A stretch of DNA of 64,000 nt, taken from the NCBI GenBank assembly GCA_045661225.1, contig JAZRFF010000010.1, positions 76,595 to 140,594 on the forward strand. The letters run 5' to 3'. This DNA is from HGM04593 sp045661225 (GTDB lineage Bacteria; Bacteroidota; Bacteroidia; Bacteroidales; Bacteroidaceae). Shown here one piece after another: positions 44,667-54,278 of the stretch; within the stretch, counting starts at the first letter, position 1, and each line of letters opens with the position of its first letter. A program made the translations under genes and the position numbers. The notes under the pieces are model-generated. The model saw only the letters and a program-made list of their open reading frames with translations, was not told the DNA's origin and ran no database searches.

Positions 44667-46166
44667 TCAGATAAGAGCCTTGCCGGTCATCTCTGCCGGT
44701 GCCTCAAGACCCATAATCTTAAGAATTGTAGGAGCCACGTCGGCAAGAATACCGTTCTCTATTGTTGCATTCTCTTTGTTAGTCACATAAACGCAAGGAA
44801 CAGGATTCAACGAGTGTGCCGTGTTAGGCGAACCGTCGGGATTCACCGCATTGTCGGCGTTTCCGTGGTCGGCAATAATTATCGACTCATAACCGTGGTT
44901 ACGAGCAGCCTCAATCACATCCTTCAGGCAAGCATCTACTGCAAGCACTGCCTTCTCGATAGCGCTGTACACACCGGTGTGTCCAACCATATCGCCATTG
45001 GCAAAGTTCACAACAATAAAGTCGAACTTCTCGCTGTTAATTTCGTTCACAAGCTTCTCCTTAACCTCATATGCGCTCATTTCGGGCTGAAGGTCGTATG
45101 TTGCCACCTTGGGAGAGGGCACGAGAATACGTTCCTCGCCATCGTACGGAGTCTCACGACCGCCATTAAAGAAGAATGTAACGTGAGCATATTTTTCGGT
45201 CTCGGCAATGTGCAGCTGCTTCAAGCCCTGCTTCGCAACAAATTCGCCAAGAGTATTCTCGACATTCTCCTTGTCAAAAAGAATGTGTACACCGGTAAAT
45301 TTCGCATCGTATGGAGTCATACAGTAGTACTGCAGACCGGGGATTGTGTGCATACCCTCGGCAGGCATATCCTCCTGTGTAAGAACCACAGTGAGTTCCT
45401 TTGCACGGTCGTTGCGATAGTTAAAGAAAATAACGGCATCACCCTCGGCAATGCGGCCGTCGAAGTTGCTGTTCACGATAGGCTTGATGAATTCGTCGGT
45501 AACACCTTCGGCATAAGACTCCTTGACAGCCTCAACCATATTGTCGGCCTTCTTTCCCTCACCGTTAACGATAAGGTCATATGCTATTCTGACACGCTCC
45601 CAACGCTTGTCGCGGTCCATTGCGTAGTAACGGCCAACAATTGTCGCCAGCTTCAGTTCCTTTGCAGTAAGCTGCTCAATGAAACCTGCACCACTCTTGG
45701 GGTCGGTATCACGACCGTCCATAAAGCAGTGTACATAAGCGTTCTCGACACCCTGCTCCTTCGCGAATTTGTACATAGCCTCAAGATGCTCGAGCGAGCT
45801 GTGCACGCCTCCGTCCGAGGTAAGACCCATAAAGTGGAGTTTCTTGCCGTTATTCTTTGCATACTCAACAGCAGCAACAAGTTCGGGGTTCTTTGCGATA
45901 GAGCCATCGGCAATAGCGCGATTGATTTTCAGAAGGTCCTGATACACAACGCGACCACCACCAATATTCAAGTGACCTACCTCGCTGTTACCCATCTGAC
46001 CGGCAGGAAGACCTACATTTTCGCCACTCGCCTGAAGTTCAGAATTTGGATATACCGAAACAAGATGATCCCAATAAGGAGTAGGAGTGTTAAAGATAAC
46101 GTCCCCTTTACTATGATTACCAATTCCCCAACCATCGAGGATTACCAATAATGCTTTACTTGCCAT
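44667..46166 (-). CDS. gpmI: 2,3-bisphosphoglycerate-independent phosphoglycerate mutase
   Basis: A 499-aa binuclear-metal enzyme of glycolysis that interconverts 3- and 2-phosphoglycerate. LLVILDGWGIGNHSKGD provides the metal-binding Asp11, and the phosphoserine nucleophile is Ser61 in GQMGNSEVGHLNIGGGR. The C-terminal alkaline-phosphatase-fold metal motif ESIIIADHGNADN and the last motif NTAHSLNPVPCVY are present. Monocistronic or read through to DUF3109. A -7 box (46230-46237) lies 64 bp upstream of the start. Confidence 0.98.
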   Translation of the reverse strand: MASKALLVILDGWGIGNHSKGDVIFNTPTPYWDHLVSVYPNSELQASGENVGLPAGQMGNSEVGHLNIGGGRVVYQDLLKINRAIADGSIAKNPELVAAVEYAKNNGKKLHFMGLTSDGGVHSSLEHLEAMYKFAKEQGVENAYVHCFMDGRDTDPKSGAGFIEQLTAKELKLATIVGRYYAMDRDKRWERVRIAYDLIVNGEGKKADNMVEAVKESYAEGVTDEFIKPIVNSNFDGRIAEGDAVIFFNYRNDRAKELTVVLTQEDMPAEGMHTIPGLQYYCMTPYDAKFTGVHILFDKENVENTLGEFVAKQGLKQLHIAETEKYAHVTFFFNGGRETPYDGEERILVPSPKVATYDLQPEMSAYEVKEKLVNEINSEKFDFIVVNFANGDMVGHTGVYSAIEKAVLAVDACLKDVIEAARNHGYESIIIADHGNADNAVNPDGSPNTAHSLNPVPCVYVTNKENATIENGILADVAPTILKIMGLEAPAEMTGKALI

Positions 46167-46229
46167 AATATTTAATCGTTTAATATTTTACTAAAAACCA
46201 ACCACCGCCGAATGCGATGTAATTTCGTG

Positions 46230-46237
46230 CAAAGATA
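46230..46237 (-). promoter_or_regulatory. gpmI promoter -7 box
   Basis: Minus-strand TATCTTTG matches TAnnTTTG; the gpmI ATG is at 46166. No good -33 TTTG is seen at 19-21 bases. The stretch 46238-46380 between the divergent gpmI and Nudix promoters shows nothing else that I can support. Confidence 0.6.
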
Positions 46238-46384
46238 CTACATTTTCTTTTTCAAAGGGGCATTATAAGGAAGAAAAATATACAACAGCCGTAACTTTAA
46301 ACGCAAATACAGAATATATCACTTAAATTATCTAAACGCGTGCACAAAAAGTTTAAAATTAAGAAGAGCAAGAAAAAAAAAGAA

Positions 46385-46392
46385 TACCTTTG
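46385..46392 (+). promoter_or_regulatory. Promoter -7 box of the Nudix-TPR-barrel operon
   Basis: TACCTTTG matches TAnnTTTG. The predicted transcript start is near 46399, leaving a leader of about 110 nt before the ATG at 46508. Confidence 0.6.
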
Positions 46393-46398
46393 CAAAAA

Positions 46399-46507
46399 TT
46401 AGGAAAAACCTAACATTCAGAAAACTTTTGACCCGATTTGCGGACAACCGGCAGGCCTAAGCTATTTCAAGCAAGAAGCCCCGGCAACCATAAAAAAAGA
46501 AGCTACG
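46399..46507 (+). ncRNA. Structured 5' leader before the Nudix gene, candidate cis-regulatory RNA
   Basis: The leader begins with a small hairpin TTAGG/CCTAA (46399-46413). A longer nested stem follows: CCGG, GGC and GCT (46448-46462 region) pair with AGC, GCC and CCGG (46470-46484 region) across an internal loop. The segment GAAGCCCCGGCAACC (around 46475-46489) is identical in style to the conserved core of SAM-I (S-box) riboswitches, but the rest of the S-box consensus is not visible. The leader ends AGCTACG directly before the ATG, so it could act on translation. Function and ligand unknown; a non-regulatory leader is possible. Confidence 0.4.
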
Positions 46508-47044
46508 ATGCAGCATCCTTTAAAAAGTTTCATTTACTGCCCCAAATGCGGCAGCAGCAATTTCCACGAGCAGGACTTCAAGTCAAAGCGTTGTTCGGGC
46601 TGCGGGTTTGTATACTACGCAAACCCCTCGACAGCCACCGTCGCCGTAATAATCGACGAAAAAGAGCGTCTGCTTGTTGCCACACGCTCAAAAGAGCCTG
46701 CAAAAGGCACATTAGACCTCCCCGGGGGATTCTGCGATATTGGCGAGAATGCCGAACAAGGTATTGCCCGCGAGGTGCAAGAAGAGACAGGGCTCAAGAC
46801 AACCAAGATAAAATATCTTTTCAGCATTCCCAATATATACCACTACTCAGGAACGGACATACACACTATGGACCTGTTTTTCCTGGTAAAGGTCGAGGAC
46901 GGGAGCACCCCCATTGCCGCCGACGACGTACAGTCGTTGCAATGGATAAAAAAAGCCGACCTTGACAGCAGCAAATTCGGACTACGTTCCATTAGCGCAG
47001 GAATCGAGAAGATAAAAGAGTTATTACTACCCACTGAAAAATAA
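46508..47044 (+). CDS. Nudix hydrolase with N-terminal zinc ribbon (NudC-like arrangement)
   Basis: A 178-aa protein. A zinc ribbon is formed by C11, C14, C29 and C32 (YCPKCGSS and RCSGCGFVYY). The Nudix box runs from GGFCDIGENAEQG into REVQEETGL, matching GX5EX7REUXEEXGU. It hydrolyses a nucleoside diphosphate linked to another group. The ribbon-Nudix layout recalls NADH pyrophosphatase, but the protein is shorter and the NADH-specific SQPWPFPQS motif is absent, so the substrate is open. It heads an operon with the TPR gene (16 bp later) and the barrel gene, and has an unusually structured leader. Confidence 0.9.
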   Translation: MQHPLKSFIYCPKCGSSNFHEQDFKSKRCSGCGFVYYANPSTATVAVIIDEKERLLVATRSKEPAKGTLDLPGGFCDIGENAEQGIAREVQEETGLKTTKIKYLFSIPNIYHYSGTDIHTMDLFFLVKVEDGSTPIAADDVQSLQWIKKADLDSSKFGLRSISAGIEKIKELLLPTEK

Positions 47045-47060
47045 AAAAACGACATAAATA

Positions 47061-50057
47061 ATGAGAAGAAAATTCATTCTGCTGATGCTTGTCACAATGA
47101 GCCTTGCTGCCACAGCGCAGACCACAGGCGAGGCCGAGCACGGAAAAAGAGTCATCGAAGAGTCGCATCGCCTGCACTCCGACAGAGAGTACAAGAGCGC
47201 GCTCACGCTTATCGAGACTGTCAATGCCAGCACTCTCGACGAGAGTACAAAGCAAGAGTACGAACTACTAAGGGCGCTAATAACCTTTGAGAACGACCAC
47301 CACCGCGGCCGCAGGCTTATTACGCAATATCTGTCGGACTACCCCAACAGTTCGCAGAAAGAGGTCTTGAACAGCTACCTCGCCTGCTCAAGCTATTTTG
47401 ACGGAGATTACGAAGGAGCTTGCGCGCTTTTCGAAAAGAGCGATATAAGCCGACTAAGCAAGAACGAGCGCGAGCGTGCCACTCTTTATCACGCGCTTGC
47501 AATGCTCGAAAGCGGTCAAGAGGGGAACGCCGTAGATATGTTACGTAAATTAAAGCTCGAAAGTCGTCAATATTCCGCCGAGGCCACATTCCACCTTGCA
47601 ATCATCGACTACAACAATGGAAAACTCGACAACGCCCAGCAAGCTCTTCTGAGCATACAGATGGAGAGAAAATACAACCTGGACATTCCCTACTACCTTG
47701 CAGGCATAGAGCTTAAAAGAGGCAACAACAGCCTTGCACGTTCAATGGCCGAAAGATTCATAGCCACCCACGGCGAAAAGCCACAGGGCAAAAAGATGCT
47801 ACAGATTCTGGGAGCAGTAGAGTTTGCCGACAACAATTACAGCGCTGCCGTAAAAGCCTTTGACGAATATTTCGCCTGCGCTACCGAACCGCAGCGCATC
47901 GCACTATACCAAATGGGATTATCGCTATTCCAGGAAGGCGAGTACGAAAGCGCCACAAAGTACCTCGACCGCTGTACCACACTTGACGACGAGATTACCC
48001 AAAGCGCACTCCTGCACAAAGGTATAATACAGCTCAACCTCAATGACACAAAAGGCGCACGCCTTGCTTTTGAGCTTGCGTCACAGATGAAGCACAATGA
48101 CACACTGCGCGAAGAGGCCCTTTACAACTACGCAATGTGCCTACACAGCTCCAGCAAGTCGGCATTCGGCGAGGGAGTAAGAACCTTCGAGACCTTCTTG
48201 AACGAGTATCCGAACTCAAAGCACACCAAAGCCATAAGCGAACATCTTGTCGATGTCTATATGAACTCAAGCAACTACAATATAGCACTTGAGTCAATAA
48301 ATAAAATAAAGAATCCGTCTGCCGATATTCTGAAAGCAAAGCAGAATATTTTTTACCGAATGGGTATTCAAGAGTTTCTGAACGGCAATAATCATTCGGC
48401 AATAGACTATATGAACAGTTCACTCGAGCTTGCGAAATACGACAAGCAGACCGAGGCCGGAGCCCTTTTCTGGAAAGGTGAAGCACTCTACAAGACCGGC
48501 AAATACAGCGACGCTCTCAAGAACTACCGCAAGTCGGCAGCCATAGGTGGCGAGAACCAGGCAAAGGCCATCTACGGCACAGGATACGTACTGTTCCAGG
48601 AACAGGAATACAACAAAGCACAGACAGAGTTCGAGCGATTCATAAAACTATCGCAGAACGAGAGTAACAGCATTGTCGCCGACGCCTACAGCCGCATAGG
48701 AGATTGCCACTACTACCGACGCGAGTTTGAAACAGCAAAGAAGTATTACGAGAAAGCGACCTCTGTCGACATAAAGAACGCCGACTACTCCCTGTTCCGT
48801 TCCGCTATCACAATGGGAATGTCGAAGGACTATGCCTCAAAGACAAGAATCCTGAAACAGCTCATTGCACAATTCCCTAATGGTTCATACACCGAGCAGG
48901 CCTACTACGAGCTGGGACGTACATACATTGAGCAAAATAAATACAAAGAGGCCGTTGTCGCATACGACAACCTTGCAAAACGATTCCCATCGAGCCCGCT
49001 TGCACGCCGTGCGGCAACAGAGAAGGCAATGATTTACAATAACAACAACGACTATGCCAACGCCATTGAGGCCTACAAAGCCATCATAGAGCAGTACCCC
49101 CACAGCGAGGAGGCGAAGATAGCCCTTCAGGACCTCAAGAATATATACATCGAACAAGGCAAAGTAAACGACTATGTAAGCTACGTCTCGCAGACACAAG
49201 GCCTGCAGCACATTGACAGCAATGCAAAAGACACACTCAGCTACACTACCGCCGAAAGGTTCTACAGCAAAAGAGAGCTGGACAAGGCAAAGGCACAGTT
49301 CAAGGAGTATCTTAATGAATTTCCGCAAGGTGCATTTAAACTCAACAGCCACTACTATTTAGGACTTATACACAAACACGACAATGAGCCGGCTGAGGCT
49401 CTCCGGAATTTCGAGGCGGTAATAGAATACCCCGACAACAAGTTCAGCGAAGAGGCCAACATTGCCGCCGGAGAACTATACTACGAAAATAAAGAGTACG
49501 ACAAAGCCATTGCGGCGTACAAAAGAGTGTCAGGCAGCACTATCCAGGAGGAACGCCGGCTTACAGCACAGATGAATATCTTGCGTGCCGCACAGAAGAT
49601 TGACAACCACAAGGAGGTCATTGCCAGCGCAGAAGGTCTTATAGGCAAGAACGGAATAGATGCAAAATGGGAGCGCGAGGCGCTTTTTGCACGCGCAAAA
49701 GCACACATTGCGCTCAACAACATTGACAGCGCAGTTGACGACCTCGACATTCTTGCCGAGGACACACGCACAACAGAGGGTGCCGAGAGTAAATATATGA
49801 TTGCCGAGATTATGTTCGGACAAAAGATGTACGACGAATGCGAGGAGGAGATTTTCGACTACATTGAGACAAGCACGCCACACGCCTACTGGTTGGCACG
49901 CAGTTTCATACTCCTTGCCGACCTCTACACCGAGCAAGGCAAAGCAATGGAAGCGAAACAGTACCTTGTATCGCTTCAAAACAACTACAACGAGGAGGAC
50001 GACATTGCAGGAATGATAACCGAACGCCTGTCAAGGCTTGAAAACGACAAAGAGTAA
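47061..50057 (+). CDS. Large secreted tetratricopeptide-repeat protein, 998 aa
   Basis: A signal peptide (LLMLVTMSLAATA-Q) is followed by about 950 residues of TPR helices. Clear repeats include ALFWKGEALYKTGKYSDALK, KAIYGTGYVLFQEQEYNKAQ, AYYELGRTYIEQNKYKEAVV and YYLGLIHKHDNEPAEALRNF. Tandem repeats of this kind resemble the BamD/YbgF (CpoB) scaffold TPRs of outer-membrane assembly. It lies 3 bp before an outer-membrane barrel gene; I recall this TPR-plus-barrel pair as conserved in Bacteroidales. A periplasmic scaffold for the barrel or for envelope assembly is plausible; no activity is assigned. Confidence 0.85.
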   Translation: MRRKFILLMLVTMSLAATAQTTGEAEHGKRVIEESHRLHSDREYKSALTLIETVNASTLDESTKQEYELLRALITFENDHHRGRRLITQYLSDYPNSSQKEVLNSYLACSSYFDGDYEGACALFEKSDISRLSKNERERATLYHALAMLESGQEGNAVDMLRKLKLESRQYSAEATFHLAIIDYNNGKLDNAQQALLSIQMERKYNLDIPYYLAGIELKRGNNSLARSMAERFIATHGEKPQGKKMLQILGAVEFADNNYSAAVKAFDEYFACATEPQRIALYQMGLSLFQEGEYESATKYLDRCTTLDDEITQSALLHKGIIQLNLNDTKGARLAFELASQMKHNDTLREEALYNYAMCLHSSSKSAFGEGVRTFETFLNEYPNSKHTKAISEHLVDVYMNSSNYNIALESINKIKNPSADILKAKQNIFYRMGIQEFLNGNNHSAIDYMNSSLELAKYDKQTEAGALFWKGEALYKTGKYSDALKNYRKSAAIGGENQAKAIYGTGYVLFQEQEYNKAQTEFERFIKLSQNESNSIVADAYSRIGDCHYYRREFETAKKYYEKATSVDIKNADYSLFRSAITMGMSKDYASKTRILKQLIAQFPNGSYTEQAYYELGRTYIEQNKYKEAVVAYDNLAKRFPSSPLARRAATEKAMIYNNNNDYANAIEAYKAIIEQYPHSEEAKIALQDLKNIYIEQGKVNDYVSYVSQTQGLQHIDSNAKDTLSYTTAERFYSKRELDKAKAQFKEYLNEFPQGAFKLNSHYYLGLIHKHDNEPAEALRNFEAVIEYPDNKFSEEANIAAGELYYENKEYDKAIAAYKRVSGSTIQEERRLTAQMNILRAAQKIDNHKEVIASAEGLIGKNGIDAKWEREALFARAKAHIALNNIDSAVDDLDILAEDTRTTEGAESKYMIAEIMFGQKMYDECEEEIFDYIETSTPHAYWLARSFILLADLYTEQGKAMEAKQYLVSLQNNYNEEDDIAGMITERLSRLENDKE

Positions 50058-50060
50058 ATT

Positions 50061-51719
50061 ATGAAAAGAATTATATTATCAATAGCGACTGTCGTGCTCT
50101 CTTGCACATTGTCGGCACAGACAGATACATTAAAAACCGTTGTCAATGTAAGCAACGACTACAACCCCGTACACATAAAAGTAAACAAAAAAAGCCTCAC
50201 ACCCACTTTGAGGAAAAAAAGCGGCAGCCCCGCACCCGAATACACATTCAGCAAGGAAGCACACCCTTATGGCAGCTTCATCAGCGAGAGGGACACACGC
50301 GAGACTATGCCCGGGCAGGACAAGCAATACAACGGTTACCTGCGCGCAGGGTACGGAATTGTAAACGAGCTCGACGCCAAGGCCGCCTACAGCATCGACC
50401 TTACCGAAAGGGATAATCTTAGAGCATTCGCCTCAATTGACGGCTACAAAAGAGACATCAAAGAGGACGGCAGCAACTGGAGCTCACACTTTTACAACAC
50501 AGCAGCACTCATTGCCTACAGCCACACATTCAGAGGGTTGCGAATGGGAGTTTCGGGAGACTTCGAAAACCTTGTGTTCAACTACAGAAGCATCGACCGC
50601 ACTCCCGGGCTACTCAGCAACCAGAATAGCAAGGCATATGGCGCGCGCTTAACAGGAGAATCCATAGGTAGCGGAAAATTCCAATACAGATTCGGCGCTG
50701 CATTCACCCACAACAGCCGCAAGTTCTCATCGGGAGTCGAGGAGGCAATCTTCGAGAACCGCATAAACGCCGAGGCACACGCAGAGTATGCTCTTGGTGA
50801 AAAAGATGTCAACGGGCTGGGCATAGACCTTCGCTTCGATGCTTTTATGTATAACAAGACTCTGCACAGAGCCGCACACGCATTCAAGAATTACTACTCG
50901 ATAGACGTAGACCCGTTCATTGACCTGAAGTTCGGCAAATGGGATTTGCGGCTCGGTACAAGAATGAACATTGTCACAGCGAATGCCCCATTTTTTGCGA
51001 TAGCCCCAGACATAAGCCTTGTAAACAGCACCATAAAAGGTGTTACACTATATGCAAAAGCGTCGGGCGGACGCACAGACAACAGTTTCTCTACCATTGA
51101 GAAGATTACCCCTTATTGCGGATTCGACAAAAACACGAGCCTGCAATTAAAGCCCACATACAAGGTTGTCGATGCTACAATCGGTGCAACAATAACCGCC
51201 GAACCGTTTACCATAAGCACATCTGTAGGATACGCCTATACCAAAGATGACCTATTGCAAACAGTCGAGTACCTTGGCAGCGACGTTATTCCCACGCTCG
51301 TCTATGCAAACCTGACACAAGCCAACACTCACGACCTTAATGTCGTTGCACGCATAGGGTATGACTACGGCGGCTGGCTCAGATTGTCGGGAGACGCCCG
51401 ATACGATTTATGGCGATGCGGAAACAGCGATCTTCTGTCGATGAAGCCCGAGGTAAGCAGTAACATAAACGCCGAGGTCAGAGTCCTGCGCACTCTCACA
51501 TTCAACATAGGATACAACTTTGCGCTATACACAAAAAACGAAGCCGGCAAACGTCTGAGCGACAAGCATAACCTTAGCGCAAGAATAAGCTACCAAATAA
51601 CCAAGCGTTTCGGAGCCTACCTGCAGGGAGATAACCTCATCGGCGACCGTTACCACGAGTATGCCGGATACGAAACACGTGGTGCACGTGGCATCGTTGG
51701 TCTGACAGCGAACTTCTAA
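50061..51719 (+). CDS. Outer-membrane beta-barrel protein (TonB-receptor-barrel-like)
   Basis: A 552-aa protein with a signal peptide (VVLSCTLSA-Q) and a short N-terminal segment (VVNVSNDYNPVHIKVNKKSL) but no plug domain. From about residue 90 the sequence alternates polar and aromatic residues in barrel strands (YLRAGYGIVNELDAKAAYS, YRFGAAFTHNSR, LSARISYQITKRFGAYLQ) and ends in Phe after RGARGIVGLTA. The last strands resemble a TonB-dependent receptor barrel. Without a plug it could be a porin-like or TPR-tethered assembly factor. It is the last gene of the Nudix-TPR-barrel operon. Confidence 0.82.
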   Translation: MKRIILSIATVVLSCTLSAQTDTLKTVVNVSNDYNPVHIKVNKKSLTPTLRKKSGSPAPEYTFSKEAHPYGSFISERDTRETMPGQDKQYNGYLRAGYGIVNELDAKAAYSIDLTERDNLRAFASIDGYKRDIKEDGSNWSSHFYNTAALIAYSHTFRGLRMGVSGDFENLVFNYRSIDRTPGLLSNQNSKAYGARLTGESIGSGKFQYRFGAAFTHNSRKFSSGVEEAIFENRINAEAHAEYALGEKDVNGLGIDLRFDAFMYNKTLHRAAHAFKNYYSIDVDPFIDLKFGKWDLRLGTRMNIVTANAPFFAIAPDISLVNSTIKGVTLYAKASGGRTDNSFSTIEKITPYCGFDKNTSLQLKPTYKVVDATIGATITAEPFTISTSVGYAYTKDDLLQTVEYLGSDVIPTLVYANLTQANTHDLNVVARIGYDYGGWLRLSGDARYDLWRCGNSDLLSMKPEVSSNINAEVRVLRTLTFNIGYNFALYTKNEAGKRLSDKHNLSARISYQITKRFGAYLQGDNLIGDRYHEYAGYETRGARGIVGLTANF

Positions 51720-51747
51720 CCCCCGAAAAGCATCGGGCTGCATAAAA

Positions 51748-51840
51748 GGAATTTCCACCGTTCTTCGTTGCAAGAAAAAACCACCTATTTAAAATAATAT
51801 ATTATTTTAGGGAGAAAGGCGGAAATTTCTTTTATTTTTT
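51748..51840 (+). terminator. Terminator of the Nudix-TPR-barrel operon
   Basis: GGAATTTCC (51748-51756) pairs with GGAAATTTC (51821-51829), followed by a T-rich tract (51830-51840). The large loop itself contains a perfect 18-base palindrome AAAATAATATATTATTTT (51791-51808). A small stem CCCGA/TCGGG (51722-51737) precedes it. Confidence 0.65.
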
Positions 51841-51876
51841 TTCGAAAAATAGGTTTTTATATACGCGAAACTTTCA

Positions 51877-51913
51877 TACTTTTGCGCCGGACAACAGACA
51901 CGATACGTCTGTT
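51877..51913 (+). promoter_or_regulatory. topA promoter and 5' leader hairpin
   Basis: TACTTTTG (51877-51884) matches TAnnTTTG, and TTTT at 51854-51857 is a near -33 box with 19-base spacing. The transcript would start near 51891, and a perfect 7-bp stem AACAGAC/GTCTGTT (51893-51913) lies directly there. topA starts at 51941. Confidence 0.65.
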
Positions 51914-51940
51914 TTAAAAAAAAAGGAAACAGTTATCGAT

Positions 51941-54274
51941 ATGCAGAAGAATTTAGTTATTGTTGAGTCACCGGCAAAAGCAAAGACGATTGAGAAGTTC
52001 CTCGGTAAGGACTATAAGGTAATGTCCAGTTACGGACACATCTGCGACCTGAAGAAAAAAGAGTTCAGCATAAACACCAAGACATTCGAGCCCGAATATG
52101 AGATTCCTGTCGAAAAGGAAAAACTCGTAGCCTCCCTTAAGAACGAGGTAAAAAAGGCCGATACCGTATGGCTCGCTTCCGATGAGGACCGCGAGGGAGA
52201 GGCCATCAGCTGGCATCTTTACACCGTGCTTGAGCTTAACCCCGAGAACACTAAGCGCATTGTGTTCCACGAGATTACAAAAAACGCGATTCTCAATGCT
52301 ATCGAAAATCCGCGTGAGATAGACACCAACCTTGTATACGCCCAACAAGCTCGACGCGTGCTCGACCGCATAGTAGGTTTCAAGCTGTCGCCGGTACTGT
52401 GGCGCAAGGTCAAGCCGGCACTCTCGGCCGGGCGCGTGCAAAGTGTCACCGTACGCCTCATCGTAGAGCGCGAGCGCGAGATAAACAAGTTCACGACCGA
52501 GAGCAGTTACCGCATTACGGCACAGTTCATTCTGCCCTCCGAGAATGGAGAGGAGAATATCCTCAACACAGAATTGTCGCGCCGTTTCAAGACAAAAGAA
52601 GAGGCCGAACAATTCCTCGTGTCCTGCAAAGAAGCGCAGTTTGTCATTGACGATGTAAATACAAAGCCACTCAAGAAGAGCCCGGCAGCACCTTTCACAA
52701 CATCGACATTGCAACAGGAGGCTGCACGCAAGCTCGGCTTTACCGTGTCGCAGACAATGATGGTTGCGCAAAGGCTATACGAATCGGGACACATCACCTA
52801 TATGCGTACCGACTCGGTTAATCTATCGTCACTCTGCATAGGCTCGTGCAAAGGCGTTGTAACCGAAATATACGGCGACAAATACCTGAAGAGCCGCAAC
52901 TACTCGACCAATTCCAAGGGCGCACAAGAGGCACACGAGGCCATACGCCCCACATATATGTCGAACACCACCATTGAGGGCACTATTCCTGAGAAAAGAC
53001 TCTACGAGCTTATCTGGAAACGCACAATAGCATCGCAGATGGCCGACGCTCTTGTCGAAAAGACAACCGTAAACATCTCCATAAGCGGCAAGAGCGAGAC
53101 ATTTATTGCCACAGGCGAGGTAACAATTTTCGACGGATTCCTGCAAGTATACCGCGAGAGCACCGACGACGAGGTTGCAAGCGACACGACGGTTATTCCC
53201 GCTGTACACAAAGGCGACAGCCTCACCGCAAAGGAGATTGTGGCCACCGAACGCTTTACGCAACACCCGCCACGCTACACCGAGGCGAGCCTTGTGCGCA
53301 AGCTCGAGGAACTGGGTATAGGACGCCCGTCGACCTATGCACCCACCATCAGTACCATACAACAGCGCGGATACGTCGAGAAAGGCAACAAGAGCGGTAC
53401 GACACGCAAGTACGATATAATGACACTCAAGAACGGCAAAATATCGGCCAAAGAAGGCAAAGAAAGCGTTGGTGCCGAGAAAGCCAAGCTTATGCCAACA
53501 GACATAGGCATCGTGGTCAACGACTTCCTGCTCGACTTTTTCCCCGAGATTATGGACTATAACTTTACCGCAAACGTCGAGAAAGAGTTTGACGAGATTG
53601 CCGACGGCAAACGCCATTGGGCCGACCACATATCGGATTTCTACAAGGATTTTGAGCCCAAGATTGACGAAATTGTACAGACAAAGAACGAGCACAAAGT
53701 TGGTGAGCGCGTGCTTGGCAACGACCCTGTCAGCGGCAAGCCCGTATCGGTAAAAATCGGACGCTTCGGCCCCATTGTACAGATAGGCTCGGCAAGCGAC
53801 GAAGATAAACCCCGATTCGCGCAGATGAAGCCCGGACAGACTCTTGAGACAATAACCCTTGACGAAGCACTCGGACTTTTCAGTTTGCCACGCACATTGG
53901 GAGAATACGACGGCAACCCCGTTACCATAGGCGCAGGACGTTTCGGCCCATACATCAAGCACGGCAACGCCTACATAACACTGCCAAAAACACACGACCC
54001 GTTGACAATAACCCTTGACGAGGCGACACAGCTCATCGACGACAAGCAGAAAGCCGAGGCCGAGCGTGTAATAAAGAAGTTCGACGAAGAGCCCGATATG
54101 CAAGTTCTCAATGGACGTTTCGGCCCATACATCGCCTACAAAGGCAGCAATTACAAGTTGCCCAAGAGCGTCACACCGGCCGAGCTGACCATTAGCGAGT
54201 GTATGGATATTATAAGCAAACAGCAGGAGAGCGGAAAGACCCCTGCAAAGAAAAGATACACAAAAAAGAAATAA
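51941..54274 (+). CDS. topA: DNA topoisomerase I (type IA)
   Basis: A 777-aa enzyme. The Toprim domain starts at IVESPAKAKTIEKFLGKDYK with the metal motif SDEDREGEAISWHL. The active-site tyrosine is Y287 in GHITYMRTDSVN. The C-terminus lacks the Cys4 zinc fingers of E. coli TopA and instead carries three topo-C repeats (IGRFGPIVQIG, AGRFGPYIKHGNAYI, NGRFGPYIAYKGSNYKL) and a basic tail (KTPAKKRYTKKK), a common layout outside Proteobacteria. It relaxes negative supercoils. It is co-transcribed with aroK (4 bp) and speA. Confidence 0.97.
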   Translation: MQKNLVIVESPAKAKTIEKFLGKDYKVMSSYGHICDLKKKEFSINTKTFEPEYEIPVEKEKLVASLKNEVKKADTVWLASDEDREGEAISWHLYTVLELNPENTKRIVFHEITKNAILNAIENPREIDTNLVYAQQARRVLDRIVGFKLSPVLWRKVKPALSAGRVQSVTVRLIVEREREINKFTTESSYRITAQFILPSENGEENILNTELSRRFKTKEEAEQFLVSCKEAQFVIDDVNTKPLKKSPAAPFTTSTLQQEAARKLGFTVSQTMMVAQRLYESGHITYMRTDSVNLSSLCIGSCKGVVTEIYGDKYLKSRNYSTNSKGAQEAHEAIRPTYMSNTTIEGTIPEKRLYELIWKRTIASQMADALVEKTTVNISISGKSETFIATGEVTIFDGFLQVYRESTDDEVASDTTVIPAVHKGDSLTAKEIVATERFTQHPPRYTEASLVRKLEELGIGRPSTYAPTISTIQQRGYVEKGNKSGTTRKYDIMTLKNGKISAKEGKESVGAEKAKLMPTDIGIVVNDFLLDFFPEIMDYNFTANVEKEFDEIADGKRHWADHISDFYKDFEPKIDEIVQTKNEHKVGERVLGNDPVSGKPVSVKIGRFGPIVQIGSASDEDKPRFAQMKPGQTLETITLDEALGLFSLPRTLGEYDGNPVTIGAGRFGPYIKHGNAYITLPKTHDPLTITLDEATQLIDDKQKAEAERVIKKFDEEPDMQVLNGRFGPYIAYKGSNYKLPKSVTPAELTISECMDIISKQQESGKTPAKKRYTKKK

Positions 54275-54278
54275 AATA

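Noticed and set aside
44814..46151. A 445-codon open frame on the plus strand opposite gpmI
   Set aside because: Antisense shadow of gpmI with no recognisable domain, promoter or start signal.
46399..46507. Calling the Nudix leader a SAM-I riboswitch outright
   Set aside because: Only the GAAGCCCCGGCAACC-like segment fits; the P1, P3 and P4 consensus parts cannot be found, and no methionine or SAM gene follows.
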